Source: an uncultured Clostridia bacterium (lineage in GTDB: Bacteria > Bacillota > Clostridia > Oscillospirales > Ruminococcaceae). From it: 64,000 nucleotides of DNA. Positions 62,511 to 64,000 of the stretch are shown here, one piece after another (positions within the stretch are counted from its first letter, which is position 1; each line of letters starts with the position of its first letter). The position numbers were made by a program, and so were the translations under genes. Location of the stretch: positions 124,001 through 188,000 of the forward strand of contig CAMNXF010000005.1 in assembly GCA_946567425.1 (NCBI GenBank). Reading direction: 5' to 3'. Under the pieces are notes generated by a model, which had not been told where the DNA came from, did no database searches, and was given only the letters and a program-made list of their open reading frames with translations.

Positions 62511-63859
62511 GTATAACTCTCCAAATACTCTTCGTCATCATATTCATCTGTAAGAAACTCCGGCGGATAGTCGTCGTAAGTAAGCTGAATACCATAGTCG
62601 CACAGTCCGAACGGCTCCCAATCCTCGCCCACCTTAACATGATATTTCTCGAAATCCTTTTCCAACTGCTCGGCAGAACCCGCCCCGGTATACAACCACA
62701 GGTCAATGCCCGATCGCTGAACATAACGTTTAAAGACAGCAGAGGGATCATCTATATCGGGAAACCTAAATTTATTGGAACTTTTGAAAGCCAAAGAGAA
62801 AACAGAAACAAAATCATCTACCATTTGTTTTATGCGCTTCGTCGGCTCTCGTCTGACATACTTATTCATCATGGATAGGAAATTTGAATATCCTATACAT
62901 TTAATATAGTATGCTAACGTAGGAAACACAGACTTCTGCAGCCACGCAGATACACCGGCAAAAGATACGGGCTTGAAAGGAGGAATAACAAGGCTTGCCT
63001 TTTCGGAAGTACCGAGAAACTCAGCCCACCAACGCTTAACGGTGCAGCGGGAACGGTTGACATCATCATTATTTATAAAGCAAATATAGTTATTGAAAAC
63101 CCTTGACATATAGCCCTTAAAATCATCATCACTCATATCACAGAACGCATTGAATGCAGCCATAGCCCTGGCACCTTTGAATTCAAACTCGCAGCGAACC
63201 CATGATGAAATATCTTCATCAACATCAATATGAAAATGACGCTGTTCCAGCAGCTTATCATAAAAACGGCAAAAAACGGTACTTCTGCGGTTTCCGAAAT
63301 AAACAGTATCACCAAGAGACACTTCACCATTGACAGTATTGTCAAAATCTACTTCCATTTTATGCCGCGGGCGATTGGCAGCAAGACGCGAGCGGAACTC
63401 ATGCTTTTTAGCAGCGTTTCTGACCTTGCGCATAGTAATTAACGGACGCTCATCATTGCGGCATATATTGTCGATAGCGTAATCAAAACGAGCGCAGCGG
63501 GTAAAATAACCGCCTACAGACAAGCTGCGCCACTCACGGCAAATACGTTGAAGATCGCAGCGCCAGACTGTACGCAAATGTTCTTGATAAAACGCCAGAC
63601 CGTTACCCGAAAATTTAATGCATACGCCTTGATTGAGGAGCTTCTCGGGAGTATCACGGCAAACAAGGACAGAGATATCGTTATAACGGAAAACGCTCTC
63701 ATAAAATTTATCTCTGCCGACAAGCACAAAATTTTCCCAAATATCATGAAGCCGAAGCGTTTCGAGGACTCTGCCGAGAAATTCGCCGACATGTATTTCG
63801 TTTGATGTCATACAAGACAATGTAAGCCAGTCTAACTGATTAGTAACATTGGCAACCAT
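62507..63859 (-). CDS. Replication initiation protein (Rep_trans-like)
   Basis: 450 aa. Order of motifs as in Rep_trans/plasmid rolling-circle initiators: start NVTNQLDWLTLSC, RFDYAIDNI with acidic metal site, then GDTVYFGNRRSTVFCRFYDK followed by LLEQRHFHID (the typical Y-x-G-x-R-x-S ... R-x-YDK-x-x-E segment), and ...WVRCEFEFKGARA. The catalytic Tyr is not certain. In IMEs such a protein can serve as both replication initiator and relaxase. Coupled to int by ATGA overlap and 2 bp from the partial upstream gene. Confidence 0.85.
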   Translation of the reverse strand: MVANVTNQLDWLTLSCMTSNEIHVGEFLGRVLETLRLHDIWENFVLVGRDKFYESVFRYNDISVLVCRDTPEKLLNQGVCIKFSGNGLAFYQEHLRTVWRCDLQRICREWRSLSVGGYFTRCARFDYAIDNICRNDERPLITMRKVRNAAKKHEFRSRLAANRPRHKMEVDFDNTVNGEVSLGDTVYFGNRRSTVFCRFYDKLLEQRHFHIDVDEDISSWVRCEFEFKGARAMAAFNAFCDMSDDDFKGYMSRVFNNYICFINNDDVNRSRCTVKRWWAEFLGTSEKASLVIPPFKPVSFAGVSAWLQKSVFPTLAYYIKCIGYSNFLSMMNKYVRREPTKRIKQMVDDFVSVFSLAFKSSNKFRFPDIDDPSAVFKRYVQRSGIDLWLYTGAGSAEQLEKDFEKYHVKVGEDWEPFGLCDYGIQLTYDDYPPEFLTDEYDDEEYLESYT

Positions 63860-63861
63860 AA

Positions 63862-64000
63862 TTATAAACCACCTTTACGAATTTTGTTTAATAATTGCTG
63901 CTGTTTCTTTTTATCTACGGGAATTTCCACAGGAGCAGCAACGACCTCGCCGATCTGGTTTGCAATTATCTCGGTATCGGGAATATACTCCATTGTAAGC
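63862..64000 (-). CDS. Partial gene upstream of rep
   Basis: Only the C-terminal part is in the window: EYIPDTEIIANQIGEVVAAP and then a Lys/Gln-rich end KKKQQQLLNKIRKGGL, stop at 63862-63864, 2 bp before rep. The frame stays open to base 64000 and has an ATG near 63993, so it may either start there (44 aa) or be longer. In related elements an FtsK/TcpA-like coupling ATPase or a small DNA-binding protein sits here; not enough is visible to decide. Confidence 0.55.
   Translation of the reverse strand, partial: LTMEYIPDTEIIANQIGEVVAAPVEIPVDKKKQQQLLNKIRKGGL

Larger units (their letters stand above)
61494..64000. mobile_element. One end of an integrative element at tRNA-Lys (continues past the window)
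   Basis: A tyrosine recombinase points toward the 3' end of the tRNA gene and is translationally coupled to a rolling-circle-type Rep; a further gene is cut by the window edge. Integrase adjacent to a tRNA 3' end is the classical attL layout. A Rep next to it suggests a mobilisable or replicating IME/ICE rather than a phage. The second attachment repeat must lie beyond base 64000 and was not seen. Confidence 0.75.

Overview
The window looks like chromosomal DNA of an endospore-forming, Gram-positive anaerobe of class Clostridia, most likely Oscillospirales/Ruminococcaceae-like. The clues are a PolC-type replicative polymerase, the sporulation protein YunB, the MEP isoprenoid pathway (Dxr, IspG), GatCAB, the short HisG + HisZ pair, EFR1-type ferredoxin and DUF951/DUF2871 proteins. 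Assignment below class level is inference. From 1.9 to 61.2 kb every gene lies on the minus strand.

Layout. (1) 1-1.9 kb is a graveyard on the plus strand: a multiply frameshifted XRE-S24 phage-type repressor and a decayed IS256-family transposase. (2) 1.9-10.1 kb: two-component system, GHKL ATPase, oligoendopeptidase F, a membrane protein, prephenate dehydrogenase, a small hypothetical and class II fructose-bisphosphate aldolase. (3) 10.1-11.9 kb: a HAD hydrolase pseudogene split by a 971-bp cassette (10507-11477) with terminal inverted repeats, an imperfect 8-bp target duplication and an alpha/beta-hydrolase cargo gene with its own promoter and terminator. (4) 11.9-26.7 kb: a histidine operon (hisZ-G-D-B-H-A-F, a NUDIX-HisI fusion, hisE) interleaved with about a dozen non-his genes (NUDIX, macrodomain, HD, EFR1 ferredoxin, DUF4253 pair, Ham1/RdgB, GNAT, sigma-like membrane protein). 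It starts at a strong promoter overlapped by a perfect 25-bp palindrome. (5) 26.8-38.7 kb: hom-pyrH-frr-uppS-cdsA-dxr-rseP-ispG-polC. (6) 38.8-43.4 kb: DUF2871 protein, two tandem paralogues of unknown function, glycogen synthase, AIM24/TIGR00266 protein, M50 protease. (7) 43.5-47.8 kb: leuC-leuD-GNAT-kptA-orf-leuB. (8) 48-54.3 kb: gatCAB, ligA, yunB. (9) 54.4-61.2 kb: DUF951-prfA-sua5-GNAT-MBL-coaE-SLT-M18. (10) 61.4-64 kb: a tRNA-Lys(UUU) followed by the end of an integrative element (tyrosine recombinase and rolling-circle-type Rep) that runs off the window.

Two places show the same unusual architecture. A complete gene is followed by an accessory gene and then by a second, diverged copy of the complete gene's 3' end, which sits next to the original downstream partner (sua5/GNAT/sua5' and DUF4253/orf182/DUF4253'). 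With the TIR-bounded cassette this suggests frequent single-gene acquisition inside housekeeping operons.

Start codons were placed by Shine-Dalgarno position and family N-termini, so several coding regions are shorter than the longest open frame. Predicted promoters share a 17-bp spacer and mostly an extended -10 (TGn before TATAAT). All identifications are from reading motifs by eye; no database search was run.
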